From Streptomyces gilvus (GTDB taxonomy: Bacteria > Actinomycetota > Actinomycetes > Streptomycetales > Streptomycetaceae): 64,000 nucleotides of DNA. The stretch's first letter is position 1. Every line of letters starts with the position of its first letter. Of the stretch, positions 21,616 to 32,075 are shown in pieces. A program made the translations under genes and the position numbers. Below the pieces are notes generated by a model. That model did no database searches and was not told the DNA's origin. It was given only the letters and a program-made list of their open reading frames with translations. The stretch covers positions 186,001 to 250,000 of the forward strand of contig NZ_JAKWBE010000008.1 of assembly GCF_022513565.1 (NCBI RefSeq), read 5' to 3'.

Positions 21616-22089
21616 TTACGCCTCGGCCTGCGCCGCCCCCGCCAGTGCCACCACCCGCTCGACGCCGAACACATAGCCCTGCACCCCGCATCCCGCGATG
21701 ACGCCGTCGGCGCGCAGCGAGACGTACGAGTGGTGCCGGAAGGACTCGCGCTGGTGGATGTTGGAGATGTGGACCTCGAGGACGGGCAGCCCGTCGCAGG
21801 TGTTGAGGGCGTCCAGGATCGCGACCGACGTGTGGGAGTAGGCGCCCGGGTTGATCACGATCCCGCAGTGGTTCAGCCGCGCCTCGTGGATCCAGTCCAC
21901 CAGCACGCCCTCGTGATTGGACTGCCGGAAGTCCACCGTGCCGCCGTGCGCGGAGGCCGCCTTGGCGCACAGCGCCTCCACGTCGGCCAGGGTGTCCTTG
22001 CCGTAGATCTCCGGCTGGCGCTGGCCGAGGAGGTTCAGGTTGGGCCCGTTGAGGATCATGATCGGGGCGTTGGCCAGGGTGCGGGGCAC
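21616..22089 (-). CDS. aroQ: Type II 3-dehydroquinate dehydratase
   Basis: The 157-residue enzyme catalyses the third shikimate step, 3-dehydroquinate to 3-dehydroshikimate. Diagnostic motifs are [19 protein letters not shown] with active-site Arg and Tyr, [17 protein letters not shown] with substrate-binding Asn and His, and [18 protein letters not shown] with the catalytic His. Length fits the dodecameric type II family. It stands alone, away from other aro genes, and converges with the ABC importer. Confidence 0.96.
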   Translation of the reverse strand: MPRTLANAPIMILNGPNLNLLGQRQPEIYGKDTLADVEALCAKAASAHGGTVDFRQSNHEGVLVDWIHEARLNHCGIVINPGAYSHTSVAILDALNTCDGLPVLEVHISNIHQRESFRHHSYVSLRADGVIAGCGVQGYVFGVERVVALAGAAQAEA

Positions 22090-22143
22090 GGTTCCTCCGG
22101 TCCGGTGAGGTGGGCTGCTCGGACCGGTCTATCACGCGGCGGC

Positions 22144-23244
22144 CTACGGGTTGATCGCCAGCTCCAAGTACGCCGCGAACAGCACGAGATGCACCCCGCC
22201 CTGCAGTGGTGTGGCGCGGCCCGGTACGACCGTCAGCGAGCTGACCACCACGGTCAGGGCCAGCAGCACCATGTGTGTGGCACCGAGGCCGAGGACGAGC
22301 GGGCCGGAGAGCCAGACCGAGGCCAGGGCGACCGCGGGGATGGTCAGTCCGATGCTGGCCATGGCGGAGCCGAGCGCCAGGTTCAGGCTGGTCTGGACGC
22401 GGTCGCGACGGGCCGAGCGCAGAGCGGCGATGGTCTCGGGGAGCAGCACCAGCAGGGCGATGATCACACCGACGACCGCATGGTGCAGGCCCGCTGCCTC
22501 GACGCCCGACTCGATCGTGGGCGACACCCCCTTGGCCAGGCCCACCACACCGATCAGGGCGAGCCCGAGCAGACCCAGACTGATCCAGGCGGTACGCGCG
22601 GAGGGGACGTCGGCGTGGTCGTCGGCGCTGATCACCTCTCCCTGGCGGGTGATGGGGAGGAAGTAGTCGCGGTGCCGCACCGTCTGGGTCGTCACGAACA
22701 GGCCGTAGAGGATCAGCGAGGAGATCGCGGCGAAGGTCAGCTGTACGGCGGAGAACTCCGGGCCGGGTTTGCTGGTGGTGAAGGTCGGCAGCACCAGGCT
22801 GAGCGTGGCCAGGGTGGCCACGGTGGCGAGGGCGGCGCCGGTGCCCTCGGGGTTGAACACCGCCGTGCCGTGTCGCAGGGAGGCGACCAGGAGACAGAGG
22901 CCGACGATGCCGTTGCAGGTGATCATCACGGCCGCGAAGACCGTGTCCCTGGCCAGCGTCGAACTCTTGTCGCCGCCGTCCGCCATCAAGGTGACGATCA
23001 GCGCCACCTCGATGATCGTGACGGCGACGGCGAGAACGAGGGAACCGAACGGCTCTCCGACCCGGTGGGCGACCACCTCCGCGTGATGCACGGCCGCCAG
23101 GACGGCACCCGCGAGGACGAGCGTGACCAGCGCGACCACCGCGCCCGGCAGATCGCGCCCCCAGGTGAAGACCAGCAGAACGACCGCGAGGACCGGTACG
23201 AGGAGCGTCCACTGGTTTGTGAGCGACCTGGACCGAGCGATCAT
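22144..23244 (-). CDS. ChaA-like Ca2+/H+ (Na+/H+) antiporter
   Basis: The 366-residue protein has about eleven transmembrane helices in two inverted halves, each with the CaCA-family acidic motif (about EVALIVTLM in the first and LLPETIAALRSARRDR in the second). It exports calcium, sodium or potassium in exchange for protons. The ATG at 23244 follows GAGGAT seven bases upstream; the open frame extends eight codons further without support. It reads in the same direction as aroQ with 54 bp between. Confidence 0.88.
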   Translation of the reverse strand: MIARSRSLTNQWTLLVPVLAVVLLVFTWGRDLPGAVVALVTLVLAGAVLAAVHHAEVVAHRVGEPFGSLVLAVAVTIIEVALIVTLMADGGDKSSTLARDTVFAAVMITCNGIVGLCLLVASLRHGTAVFNPEGTGAALATVATLATLSLVLPTFTTSKPGPEFSAVQLTFAAISSLILYGLFVTTQTVRHRDYFLPITRQGEVISADDHADVPSARTAWISLGLLGLALIGVVGLAKGVSPTIESGVEAAGLHHAVVGVIIALLVLLPETIAALRSARRDRVQTSLNLALGSAMASIGLTIPAVALASVWLSGPLVLGLGATHMVLLALTVVVSSLTVVPGRATPLQGGVHLVLFAAYLELAINP

Positions 23245-23267
23245 GGAGCGATCCTCGCAGAGGGGCA

Positions 23268-23298
23268 CAGGCCCCGCATTCCGGCGTTGCGGGGCCTG
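23268..23298 (-). terminator. Stem-loop after the ABM-like gene
   Basis: Perfect 10-bp arms CAGGCCCCGC and GCGGGGCCTG with an 11-base loop. It starts seven bases past the stop codon of the small gene read leftwards. Confidence 0.75.
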
Positions 23299-23305
23299 CT
23301 GCCTA

Positions 23306-23620
23306 TCACTTGAACTCCGTCATCCCTTCCAGGTCGCAGTCGGTGAAGGCCGGCGGCCGGGTGCACAGCGCGGCCATGCGCTGCGCGAACTCGGCCGTCT
23401 CGGGGGCGTTGCTGGTGGCCATGGCTTCCTCGTAGGAGTTGAACTCGATCACCACGAGGTAGCGGTTCGGCTGGTTCCTGTCCCTGAGGACGAGGCGGTG
23501 CGTGGGACCGCCGCTGCGGCTCGCGAACCGCTCGTCCATCTCCTCGGACAGCTTGCGCATCTCCTCGATGCGCTCGGTCTCGAAGTCGACGATCTGTATG
23601 AACTTGACGGGTGCGTCCAT
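23306..23620 (-). CDS. Small dimeric alpha/beta-barrel (ABM-like) protein
   Basis: The 104-residue protein (MDAPVKFIQIVDFETERIEE) has the beta-alpha-beta pattern of the antibiotic-biosynthesis-monooxygenase or stress-responsive barrel superfamily: an opening FIQIVDFETER strand and helix, RLVLRDRNQPNRYLVVIEF, then a NAPETAEFAQRMAAL helix. Its function is unknown; members include haem-degrading and quinone-modifying enzymes. GGAGGA lies four bases before the ATG at 23620. A GTG four codons upstream overlaps that ribosome site, so it is unlikely. Confidence 0.8.
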   Translation of the reverse strand: MDAPVKFIQIVDFETERIEEMRKLSEEMDERFASRSGGPTHRLVLRDRNQPNRYLVVIEFNSYEEAMATSNAPETAEFAQRMAALCTRPPAFTDCDLEGMTEFK

Positions 23621-23676
23621 GGATTCCTCCACCCGGCCACGGCGCTCCCTGTGCGGGAACGCTCGGCTCCCAACGA

Positions 23677-23725
23677 AGCACCGGGAGCGGTGATCGGCAA
23701 TTCATCGCGCGGCGCTCCCGGTGCT
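23677..23725 (-). terminator. Stem-loop after terC
   Basis: Perfect 13-bp arms AGCACCGGGAGCG (23677-23689) and CGCTCCCGGTGCT (23713-23725) with a 23-base loop, about 24 bases after the terC stop codon. Confidence 0.7.
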
Positions 23726-23748
23726 GGTTGTTCCTACGTCGGTCGTCG

Positions 23749-24750
23749 TCAGGCCTGGATGCTGTCCTTCGGAGCGCCTTCGCTCTCCGACTGCGCCGCC
23801 TGGGCCGCCGCCTGCTTCCTGGACGCCCTCAGGCTGGTGATCGTGGTGACGATCAGGACCGAGCAGATCACGCCGAGGGAGACGGGGATGGAGATCTCCG
23901 GAACGTGGACGCCGGACTCGTGCAGCGCGTGCAGCACCAGCTTGACGCCGATGAAGCCCAGGATGATCGACAGACCGTAGCTGAGGTGGACGAGCTTCTT
24001 CAGCAGCCCGCCGATGAGGAAGTACAGCTGGCGAAGGCCCATCAGCGCGAAGGCGTTCGCGGTGAAGACGATGTACGGGTCCTGGGTCAGGCCGAAGATC
24101 GCGGGGATCGAGTCGAGCGCGAACAGGACGTCCGTGGTGCCGATCGCGAGCATCACGACCAGCATCGGGGTCATGACCCGCTTGCCGTTCTGCTGGATCC
24201 ACAGCTTGGTGCCGTGGTAGCGGTCGGCGACACCGAACCTGCGCTCGGCGGCCTTGAGCAGCTTGTTCTCCTCGAACTCCTCGTCCTCCTCGTCGGCCCT
24301 GGCCTCCTGGATGAGCTTCCAGGCGGTCCAGATGAGGAAGGCGCCGAAGAGGTAGAACACCCAGGAGAAGCTGGCGAGGATCGCGGCGCCGGCGGCGATG
24401 AAGATCGCCCGCAGGACCAGGGCTATGAGCACACCGACGAGCAGGACGCGCTGCTGGTACTGCGAGGGCACGGCGAACTTCGCCATGATCAGGACGAAGA
24501 CGAAGAGGTTGTCGACGCTCAGCGACTTCTCGGTGATGAAGCCGGCGAAGAACTCGCCGCCGGCCTGGCCGCCGCCGAAGACGAGCAGGCCGAGTCCGAA
24601 GAGCCCCGCGAGGGCGATCCAGACGACCGTCCAGATCCCGGCTTCCTTGATCGAGACGTCGTGCGGCTTGCGGCCGATGAAGAAGTCGACCGCGATGAGG
24701 GCGGCAAGGCCCGCGATGGTCAGGACCCACAGGGTCGGGGAAACATCCAC
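23749..24750 (-). CDS. TerC-family integral membrane protein (Alx-like)
   Basis: The 333-residue protein has about nine transmembrane helices and the TerC signatures: SVDNLFVFVLIMAKFAVP near residue 75 and TTDVLFALDSIPAIFG near residue 205, both with membrane Asp residues. A charged cytoplasmic loop (ARADEEDEEFEENKLLK) splits the halves. TerC/Alx proteins export or handle Mn2+ and belong to tellurite-resistance stress modules. The GTG at 24750 follows GGAGG four bases upstream. The mRNA carries a manganese riboswitch, and two TerD-type genes precede it on the same strand. Confidence 0.93.
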   Translation of the reverse strand: MDVSPTLWVLTIAGLAALIAVDFFIGRKPHDVSIKEAGIWTVVWIALAGLFGLGLLVFGGGQAGGEFFAGFITEKSLSVDNLFVFVLIMAKFAVPSQYQQRVLLVGVLIALVLRAIFIAAGAAILASFSWVFYLFGAFLIWTAWKLIQEARADEEDEEFEENKLLKAAERRFGVADRYHGTKLWIQQNGKRVMTPMLVVMLAIGTTDVLFALDSIPAIFGLTQDPYIVFTANAFALMGLRQLYFLIGGLLKKLVHLSYGLSIILGFIGVKLVLHALHESGVHVPEISIPVSLGVICSVLIVTTITSLRASRKQAAAQAAQSESEGAPKDSIQA

Positions 24751-24793
24751 TGCGCCTCCGGCATACGTAACGGCAAATGTGAGCGTCGTCGCT

Positions 24794-24900
24794 ACCGGAG
24801 GTCTCTTCCACCCAGGCACGGGCCCTGGGCCGGCGCCCCGGGATCTGGTTGATCCGTACTGACGGGTACGCCGCAGCAGATAGGGAGTACTCCCCTCCGT
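24794..24900 (-). promoter_or_regulatory. yybP-ykoY (manganese) riboswitch controlling terC
   Basis: Read on the minus strand, the element opens with ACGGAGGGGAGTA (P1 and the conserved GGGGAGUA loop) and closes with GAGACCTCCGGT, the consensus GAGACCU...3' side pairing with P1. In between are GC-rich helices. The family senses Mn2+ and often precedes TerC/Alx genes. The P1 3' strand CCUCCGG (24795-24801) is also complementary to the terC Shine-Dalgarno region CCGGAGG (24755-24761). This gives a translational switch: Mn2+-stabilised P1 would release the ribosome site. Confidence 0.9.
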
Positions 24901-24979
24901 GAGAAAGACTGTACCCCAATCACCAAGGAAAGGTAAAGAGATCAGTAAAAGAAAGACCAAATCCGCTGCTCAGGGCTCT

Positions 24980-27013
24980 TTACGTGTACTTGGTGCGGGC
25001 TGCCGCGACCCGAGCGAGCACCTGCTCGAGCACCTGGCTCCCGGTCGGCACCAGCGCCGGTTCATAGGTCCAGGCGTGGCCGACCCACGGGTCGGCGAGG
25101 TGATCGTCGGGCAGGGGGGTGAGTCGCAGCAGCGAACGCCACAGGGGGTCGAGCAAAGGACCGTAGGCCTGGGCGTCCTCGCGGTCCGCGACCATCACCA
25201 GGTGGACGCCGACCGACGGTCCCTCGTCCGCCAGGTAGCGCAGCTGGGTCACGGCCCGGTCGTCGAAGCCGTGCGGGAAGTCGTTGACGATCAGCAGCTG
25301 CTCGGCCGTGTCCAGGCCGGGCGGAAGGGAGTCGGCCGCTCCACCGCGCACCGCCATCTGGACCAGGTCGACGCGCTGGGTGAGCCGGGTCAGGACGTCC
25401 GCCACGCCCGCGGCACCCTGGGCGGGCGGGGCCGGAAGGACGCCGGTCCGCACCAGCGGCGCGAGTGCCCGGGATCCGGACCCCGCCGGATCGATGACAT
25501 GCACGGTGAACTCGCCGGCCGGATGGACCGCGAGCAGCCTCGCCGCCAGTGCCACCGCCGTCTCCATCGCGCGGTGGCGCAGTTCATGGGCGTCGGCGAA
25601 CGACTCGTCGTACGCCTCCGCGGATCCCGCGTCGATCCACAGACCGCGCTCCAGGGGCAGCCGTACCAGCATCGGGATGCGCAGCAGCTCGCTCTCGGGC
25701 AGGTAGAGGTCGCCCAGGCGCAGGGCCATCGGGATCTCCATCGGGACCCGGTAGGCGTGCCACACCGGATTGTCCCAGCGGGCGTAGGCGCAGGGCAGCG
25801 CGGGTTCGACGACGTCGGACTCGGCGGACAGCTGGGCGAGGTCGCGGTCGAGGGCCGCCCGGGCCTGGTCGATCAGGTCGGCGTGTTTGGCGCGGGCCGT
25901 CTCGCGGGCGGCCTCGCCCTGGCCGCCGATCCTGCTGCGCGGGTCGGACAGGACCTGGTCGAGCTCCTTCTCCATGCGCGAGTCGGCGAAGTCCACGGCG
26001 CTGCGGTACGCGGCCGTGGTGCGGGCCAGGTCCTCGAACATGCCCCAGATCTGGTTGTAGAGCCGCTCGTCCATCGACCAACCGGTGGCATCACCGGCGA
26101 CGGGCCGGGCGGGCTGTCCGGGGGCGGCAGGAGGCGCGGTCGGCGGGGGTGGCGGCGGCGCGGCGGTCTGCCGGGCCGGGTGGCTGTAGTCGATCGGACC
26201 ACCGGTCGCCGAGGGCTGGGTGGCGGTGGACGGGGCCGTGGGCGGGATTCCGGGCTGCGGCACACCACCCGCGGTGGTGCTCTGGGCGCCGTAGGGAGCG
26301 GTCGGCGGTGCCGGGACGCCGTACGGGTCGGCCGGCTGCTGCGGTGCGGCCGGGCCCGAGTCGCGGTGGGGCGCTCCGCCCTGGTCAGGGCCGGGAGCCG
26401 GCACCGCCGTCCGGCGGGTGCGGTCGCCGTCCGCCGTGTGCTGCGGGGGTGCCGGTACCGCTCGGGCCAGGCTCTGACCGACCGCCTCGTCGATGCGGGC
26501 CGCGAGCCGCTGCGGCTCGGGCAGGCCCTGATCGCCGAAGAGTTCGGCGAGACCGCCGGCATACCCCTGGCCGACGGCGCGCACCTTCCAGGCGCCCTGC
26601 CGGCGGTACAACTCCACGGCGACGACGGCGGACTCCGCGTCCAGGCCGGTGATCGTGTAGCTGGCGACCTCGGTGCCGTCGAGGCCGGTGACGGCGACGA
26701 AGGGAGCGGCGACGGCACCGAACCTCGTCGGCCCCCCGTCGGGCAGGGCGAGGAGCACATGGACGCGGTGCACGGCCTCGGGCATGGCCCCCAGGTCGAC
26801 TGCGAGCCGGTGGTCGGCGGCCGCCTGCCGGGACACCTCGAGGCCGGGCAGGGTGGGCGCGCCGGGGTGGGCGACCCCTTCCACGCCATGCGCCCTGCCC
26901 TGTTCGTCGCCGAGCGTGGCCGAGGCGACGACCGGCGTGCCGGCCGAGACCCGGATCTCGAGACGGACCTGGGAGAGCGGGTGGTTCTGCCCCCGCACCA
27001 GCTCGGCCGTCAT
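24980..27013 (-). CDS. TerD-domain protein fused to a degenerate ATPase-like domain
   Basis: The 677-residue protein has three parts. Residues 1-170 are a TerD-like calcium-binding domain (GLDAESAVVAVELYRRQGAW). Residues about 190-315 form a Pro/Ala/Gln/Tyr-rich flexible linker. Residues about 320-677 resemble the core of FtsK/HerA-like ATPases from Ter systems (MLVRLPLERGLWIDAG, FTVHVIDPAGSGSRALAPL, QLLIVNDFPHGFDD), but a Walker A with GK[ST] is absent. It follows terD at 56 bp and precedes riboswitch-terC. It probably acts as a scaffold in the Ter stress module; the ATPase relationship is inference. Confidence 0.8.
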   Translation of the reverse strand: MTAELVRGQNHPLSQVRLEIRVSAGTPVVASATLGDEQGRAHGVEGVAHPGAPTLPGLEVSRQAAADHRLAVDLGAMPEAVHRVHVLLALPDGGPTRFGAVAAPFVAVTGLDGTEVASYTITGLDAESAVVAVELYRRQGAWKVRAVGQGYAGGLAELFGDQGLPEPQRLAARIDEAVGQSLARAVPAPPQHTADGDRTRRTAVPAPGPDQGGAPHRDSGPAAPQQPADPYGVPAPPTAPYGAQSTTAGGVPQPGIPPTAPSTATQPSATGGPIDYSHPARQTAAPPPPPPTAPPAAPGQPARPVAGDATGWSMDERLYNQIWGMFEDLARTTAAYRSAVDFADSRMEKELDQVLSDPRSRIGGQGEAARETARAKHADLIDQARAALDRDLAQLSAESDVVEPALPCAYARWDNPVWHAYRVPMEIPMALRLGDLYLPESELLRIPMLVRLPLERGLWIDAGSAEAYDESFADAHELRHRAMETAVALAARLLAVHPAGEFTVHVIDPAGSGSRALAPLVRTGVLPAPPAQGAAGVADVLTRLTQRVDLVQMAVRGGAADSLPPGLDTAEQLLIVNDFPHGFDDRAVTQLRYLADEGPSVGVHLVMVADREDAQAYGPLLDPLWRSLLRLTPLPDDHLADPWVGHAWTYEPALVPTGSQVLEQVLARVAAARTKYT

Positions 27014-27069
27014 CGCCCTCGTCCCCCCTGTGTCGCCGGCGTCGTCTCGTGTGCGGTCGTCGGGTGGTC

Positions 27070-27648
27070 CTACAGGTGGGGCAGGATCGACGGCATCAGG
27101 TCCTGGAAGGTACGGCCGTTGGCCGGGGTGCCGAGAGCGGTCAGCGTCCAGCCGGAGCCGGCTCGGTGCACCTTGGCCATGATCTGGGCGGTGTAGGCGC
27201 CGCCGCCCGCGAGTGTGTAGCGGGCGAGCTCCTGGCCGTTGGTCTCGTCGACCAGGCGGCAGAACGCGTTCTGCACCTCCTGGAAGGTCTGCCCGGTGAA
27301 CGAATTCACGGTGAAGACGATCTGGTCGATGTGGACCGGGACCCGCGCCAGGTCCACGAGGATCGCCTCGTCGTCGCCGCCCTGGCCGACACCGCCGACG
27401 AGGTTGTCACCGGTGTGGCGGACCGAGCCGTCGTCGCTGACGAGGTGGCGGAAGAAGACGACGTCGACCGGCTGCTTGTCCGCGAACAGGACGGCGGAGG
27501 CGTCCAGGTCGATCTCGCGGGTGCGCGAGCCGAACAGGCCGCGCCGGGGAGCCGCCTGCCACCCGAGACCCATGCGCACCGCGGTCAGGCTGCCCCCGTC
27601 GTTCTTCTGCAGACTGATGGCCTGACCCTTGGTCATGTTGACGGTCAC
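27070..27648 (-). CDS. terD: TerD-family tellurium/stress protein
   Basis: The 192-residue protein is a canonical TerD: MTVNMTKGQAISLQK start, GLGWQAAPRRG, a Ca2+-binding acidic segment (DLDASAVLFADKQPVDVVFF), DNLVGGVGQGGDDEAI and a final TLTALGTPANGRTFQDL. TerD proteins bind calcium and form membrane-associated stress complexes with TerC. The GTG at 27648 follows GAGGGGAAC. Its leader carries an exact damage-type promoter, so it may be induced by DNA damage and co-transcribed with the TerD-fusion gene. Confidence 0.93.
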   Translation of the reverse strand: MTVNMTKGQAISLQKNDGGSLTAVRMGLGWQAAPRRGLFGSRTREIDLDASAVLFADKQPVDVVFFRHLVSDDGSVRHTGDNLVGGVGQGGDDEAILVDLARVPVHIDQIVFTVNSFTGQTFQEVQNAFCRLVDETNGQELARYTLAGGGAYTAQIMAKVHRAGSGWTLTALGTPANGRTFQDLMPSILPHL

Positions 27649-27704
27649 GGCTGGTTCCCCTCTCGAACTGTCCCCTGTTGCCGCGGAGTCCGCGGTTGTC
27701 CAGA

Positions 27705-27727
27705 ACCCTACGCAGCGGCACCGACAG
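27705..27727 (-). promoter_or_regulatory. RecA-NDp/PafBC-type promoter upstream of terD
   Basis: The minus strand shows TGTCGGTG, eight bases CCGCTGCG and TAGGGT, an exact match to TGTCRGTG-N8-TAGNNT. It would start transcription about 50 bases before the terD GTG. Confidence 0.75.
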
Positions 27728-27804
27728 TGCCGAACCCCGGCTCGTACTTTGTGTCGGTCTTGCAACACAGTGCGCATGTGCCGAGGTCCGGCGGCTGCCA
27801 GGAG

Positions 27805-29943
<2,139 letters not shown>

Positions 29944-29950
29944 GGGATCC

Positions 29951-29973
29951 ACCGTACGACCCCCCACTGACAA
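29951..29973 (-). promoter_or_regulatory. RecA-NDp/PafBC-type promoter of uvrB
   Basis: The minus strand reads TTGTCAGTGGG, six bases and TACGGT. The upstream box is perfect; the -10 is TAC rather than TAG. The -10 ends eight bases from the ATG. The uvrA promoter shares the identical TTGTCAGTGG. Confidence 0.82.
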
Positions 29974-29983
29974 TGCGGTCGGG

Positions 29984-30859
29984 TCAGCGGTTCTGCGGGG
30001 TGCGTGAGGTGCGTGAGGTGCGTCGGACGGCCTGCCGGACCGGGCGGAGCGGGGGCCGGTGCGCCGGGTGGTGGACGGTGGGATGGGCCGGGACGCCTGG
30101 CTTGTGCTCGACGGGGGTCCAGTCGGGCCTGCCCATGACCATCATCGGGTCGAACACCACGACGACGGCAGCGATCGCCAGGAAGGCGAGCGGGCCGATC
30201 AGCAGGGGCCACAGCAGCGCCGCGGCCGACTCACCGGCGGTCGGGGCCGCCGTGCCGTGGAGATGGACGCTCAGGGCGGCCATCCCGGTGTAGTGCATGC
30301 CGCTCACGGCGAGCCCCATGACGAGGCTGGCGCCCACACTCCACAGGAACCCGCGGATCTGGCCGGCCGCCCACAGGGCGGCGGTGGCGGCGGCCATCGC
30401 GATGACGACGGAGGCGGCGACGGTGAGGGTGTTGTACTCCAGTCGTCCGTTCAGGCGCATCGCCGCCATGCCCAGGTAGTGCATCGAGGCGATGCCCAGA
30501 CCGGTGATGGTGCCGCCGGTGAAGAGAGCGGTTCCCCTCGCGCCACGGTAGCCGACGATGAAGATCCCGATGCCCACCATGACGATCGCGACGCCGAGGC
30601 TGGCGAAGGTCATCGCCTTGTCGTAGTGGATCGGCGCCTGCCTGACCTTGAAGCCCATCATGGCGACGAAGTGCATGGTCCATATGCCGGACGCGATGGC
30701 CACCGAGCCGAGGGCGAGCCAGCCGGGACGCCAGGAGTGGGCGACGAGCATCGATCTGGTGGTGCAGCGCAGGCCGAGGGCGCCACCGAGGGAGGCCATG
30801 AGAAAGGCCACCACCGGTGTGACGAGTCCGTAGCTGAATCCGTCGACCGTGCCTTGCAT
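29984..30859 (-). CDS. MHYT-domain membrane sensor
   Basis: The 291-residue protein has about seven transmembrane helices and three MHYT-type motifs: [24 protein letters not shown] and [13 protein letters not shown]. The conserved Met/His residues are thought to bind copper and let the domain sense oxygen, CO or NO. There is no attached kinase or GGDEF domain, only a basic Pro/His-rich C-terminus ([19 protein letters not shown]). The ATG at 30859 follows GGGAAGGG. Confidence 0.88.
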   Translation of the reverse strand: MQGTVDGFSYGLVTPVVAFLMASLGGALGLRCTTRSMLVAHSWRPGWLALGSVAIASGIWTMHFVAMMGFKVRQAPIHYDKAMTFASLGVAIVMVGIGIFIVGYRGARGTALFTGGTITGLGIASMHYLGMAAMRLNGRLEYNTLTVAASVVIAMAAATAALWAAGQIRGFLWSVGASLVMGLAVSGMHYTGMAALSVHLHGTAAPTAGESAAALLWPLLIGPLAFLAIAAVVVVFDPMMVMGRPDWTPVEHKPGVPAHPTVHHPAHRPPLRPVRQAVRRTSRTSRTPQNR

Positions 30860-31140
30860 GCGCGGCTGCCCTTCCCGCCCTTTTACGTCCCGGAATCTTC
30901 TGAAATGCGCCCCCTCCCAGAACCGCCCCAGCGGTCAGGGTTGAGGCAGAGAGTATGACCCCCACCGGAATGGTCGAACGATTTTCCGGCAAAGAAACAC
31001 GTCGTTGCCCCAGTTGTGCGGCACCAGTGAGCGGACTTGGGCAACTCCATTCCTTGTGTGGCCGTTCTGTACCCCGACATCGTTGACGTTCTGCTGTCAG
31101 AGTTGAGCAGTCCGTGATCGCCCGATGCCAGGGAGTACGC

Positions 31141-32022
31141 ATGTACACGCGCGTAGTTGCCGTCGTCTGCACCGCGCTGCTGGGGGCCGCCGCCTTCCTG
31201 CTGCCGCACAACGACGCCCGGGCGCGCGACGTCGCCAAGAGCCCGGTTCCGCTGGTCATCGGTCACCGGGGTGCGGCCGCCTACGCGCCCGAGAACACCC
31301 TGGCCTCCATCGACAAGGCGGCCGCGATGGGCGTCTCCTGGGTCGAGAACGACGTCCAGCGCACCAAGGACGGCGAGCTGGTCGTCATCCACGACGACAG
31401 CCTGCGGCGCACGACGAACGTCAGGCAGCTCTTCCCCGGCCGGTCCCCCTGGAAGGTGAAGGACTTCACCGCCGCCGAGATCGCGCGCCTGGACGCGGGC
31501 AGCTGGTTCGGACACCAGTACGCGGGCACGCGCGTGCCGACGCTGACGCAGTACATGCGGGAGGTGGAGCACAACCACCAGAAGCTGCTCCTGGAGATCA
31601 AGAACCCGCAGCTGTACCCGGGCATCGAGCGGGAGACCCTGAAGGTCCTCGGCAACGAGGGCTGGCTGGACCGGCGGCATCTCGCCGGCCGGCTGATCGT
31701 GCAGAGCTTCAGCGCGGACAGCCTGCGGATCGTCCACGACCTCGCGCCGGCCGTCAGGACCGCCCTGCTCGGCACACCGCCGGTCGCGGACCTGAACCGG
31801 TACGCGGCCTTCACCGACGGGATCAACCCGTCCTACGGCACGATCTCGACGGGATACGTCACCTCGGTGCACGCGCTCAAGGGGCCGCACGGCAAGCCGC
31901 TCACGGTGTTCGCCTGGACCGTCGACGACGCGGCCGTCGCCCGGCGCGTGCAGCGGTACGGCGTCGACGGCGTCATCACCAACAAGGCCGACGTGGTCCG
32001 GGCGGCGTTGCAGGCACCCTGA
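31141..32022 (+). CDS. Secreted glycerophosphodiester phosphodiesterase
   Basis: The 293-residue protein has a Sec signal peptide (MYTRVVAVVCTALLGAAAF, ARA cleavage). The GDPD barrel follows with the catalytic and metal residues: VIGHRGAAAYAPENT (His/Arg near residue 41), VENDVQRTKDGELVVIHDD, LLLEIKNP and VFAWTVDD. The enzyme releases glycerol-3-phosphate from phospholipid head-group diesters or teichoic acids outside the cell. AGGGAG lies six bases before the ATG. It diverges from the MHYT gene across 281 bases in which I see no gene. Confidence 0.93.
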   Translation: MYTRVVAVVCTALLGAAAFLLPHNDARARDVAKSPVPLVIGHRGAAAYAPENTLASIDKAAAMGVSWVENDVQRTKDGELVVIHDDSLRRTTNVRQLFPGRSPWKVKDFTAAEIARLDAGSWFGHQYAGTRVPTLTQYMREVEHNHQKLLLEIKNPQLYPGIERETLKVLGNEGWLDRRHLAGRLIVQSFSADSLRIVHDLAPAVRTALLGTPPVADLNRYAAFTDGINPSYGTISTGYVTSVHALKGPHGKPLTVFAWTVDDAAVARRVQRYGVDGVITNKADVVRAALQAP

Positions 32023-32046
32023 GCCGGTCCGCCGCACCGGGCTTTG

Positions 32047-32069
32047 ATGTCAGTGGCGGGTCGTACGGT
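32047..32069 (+). promoter_or_regulatory. RecA-NDp/PafBC-type promoter of ogt
   Basis: TGTCAGTG, eight bases GCGGGTCG and TACGGT end seven bases before the ATG at 32076. The upstream box is exact; the -10 carries the same TAC variant as uvrB, and the spacer is almost the same. Confidence 0.8.
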
Positions 32070-32075
32070 GGGGGC

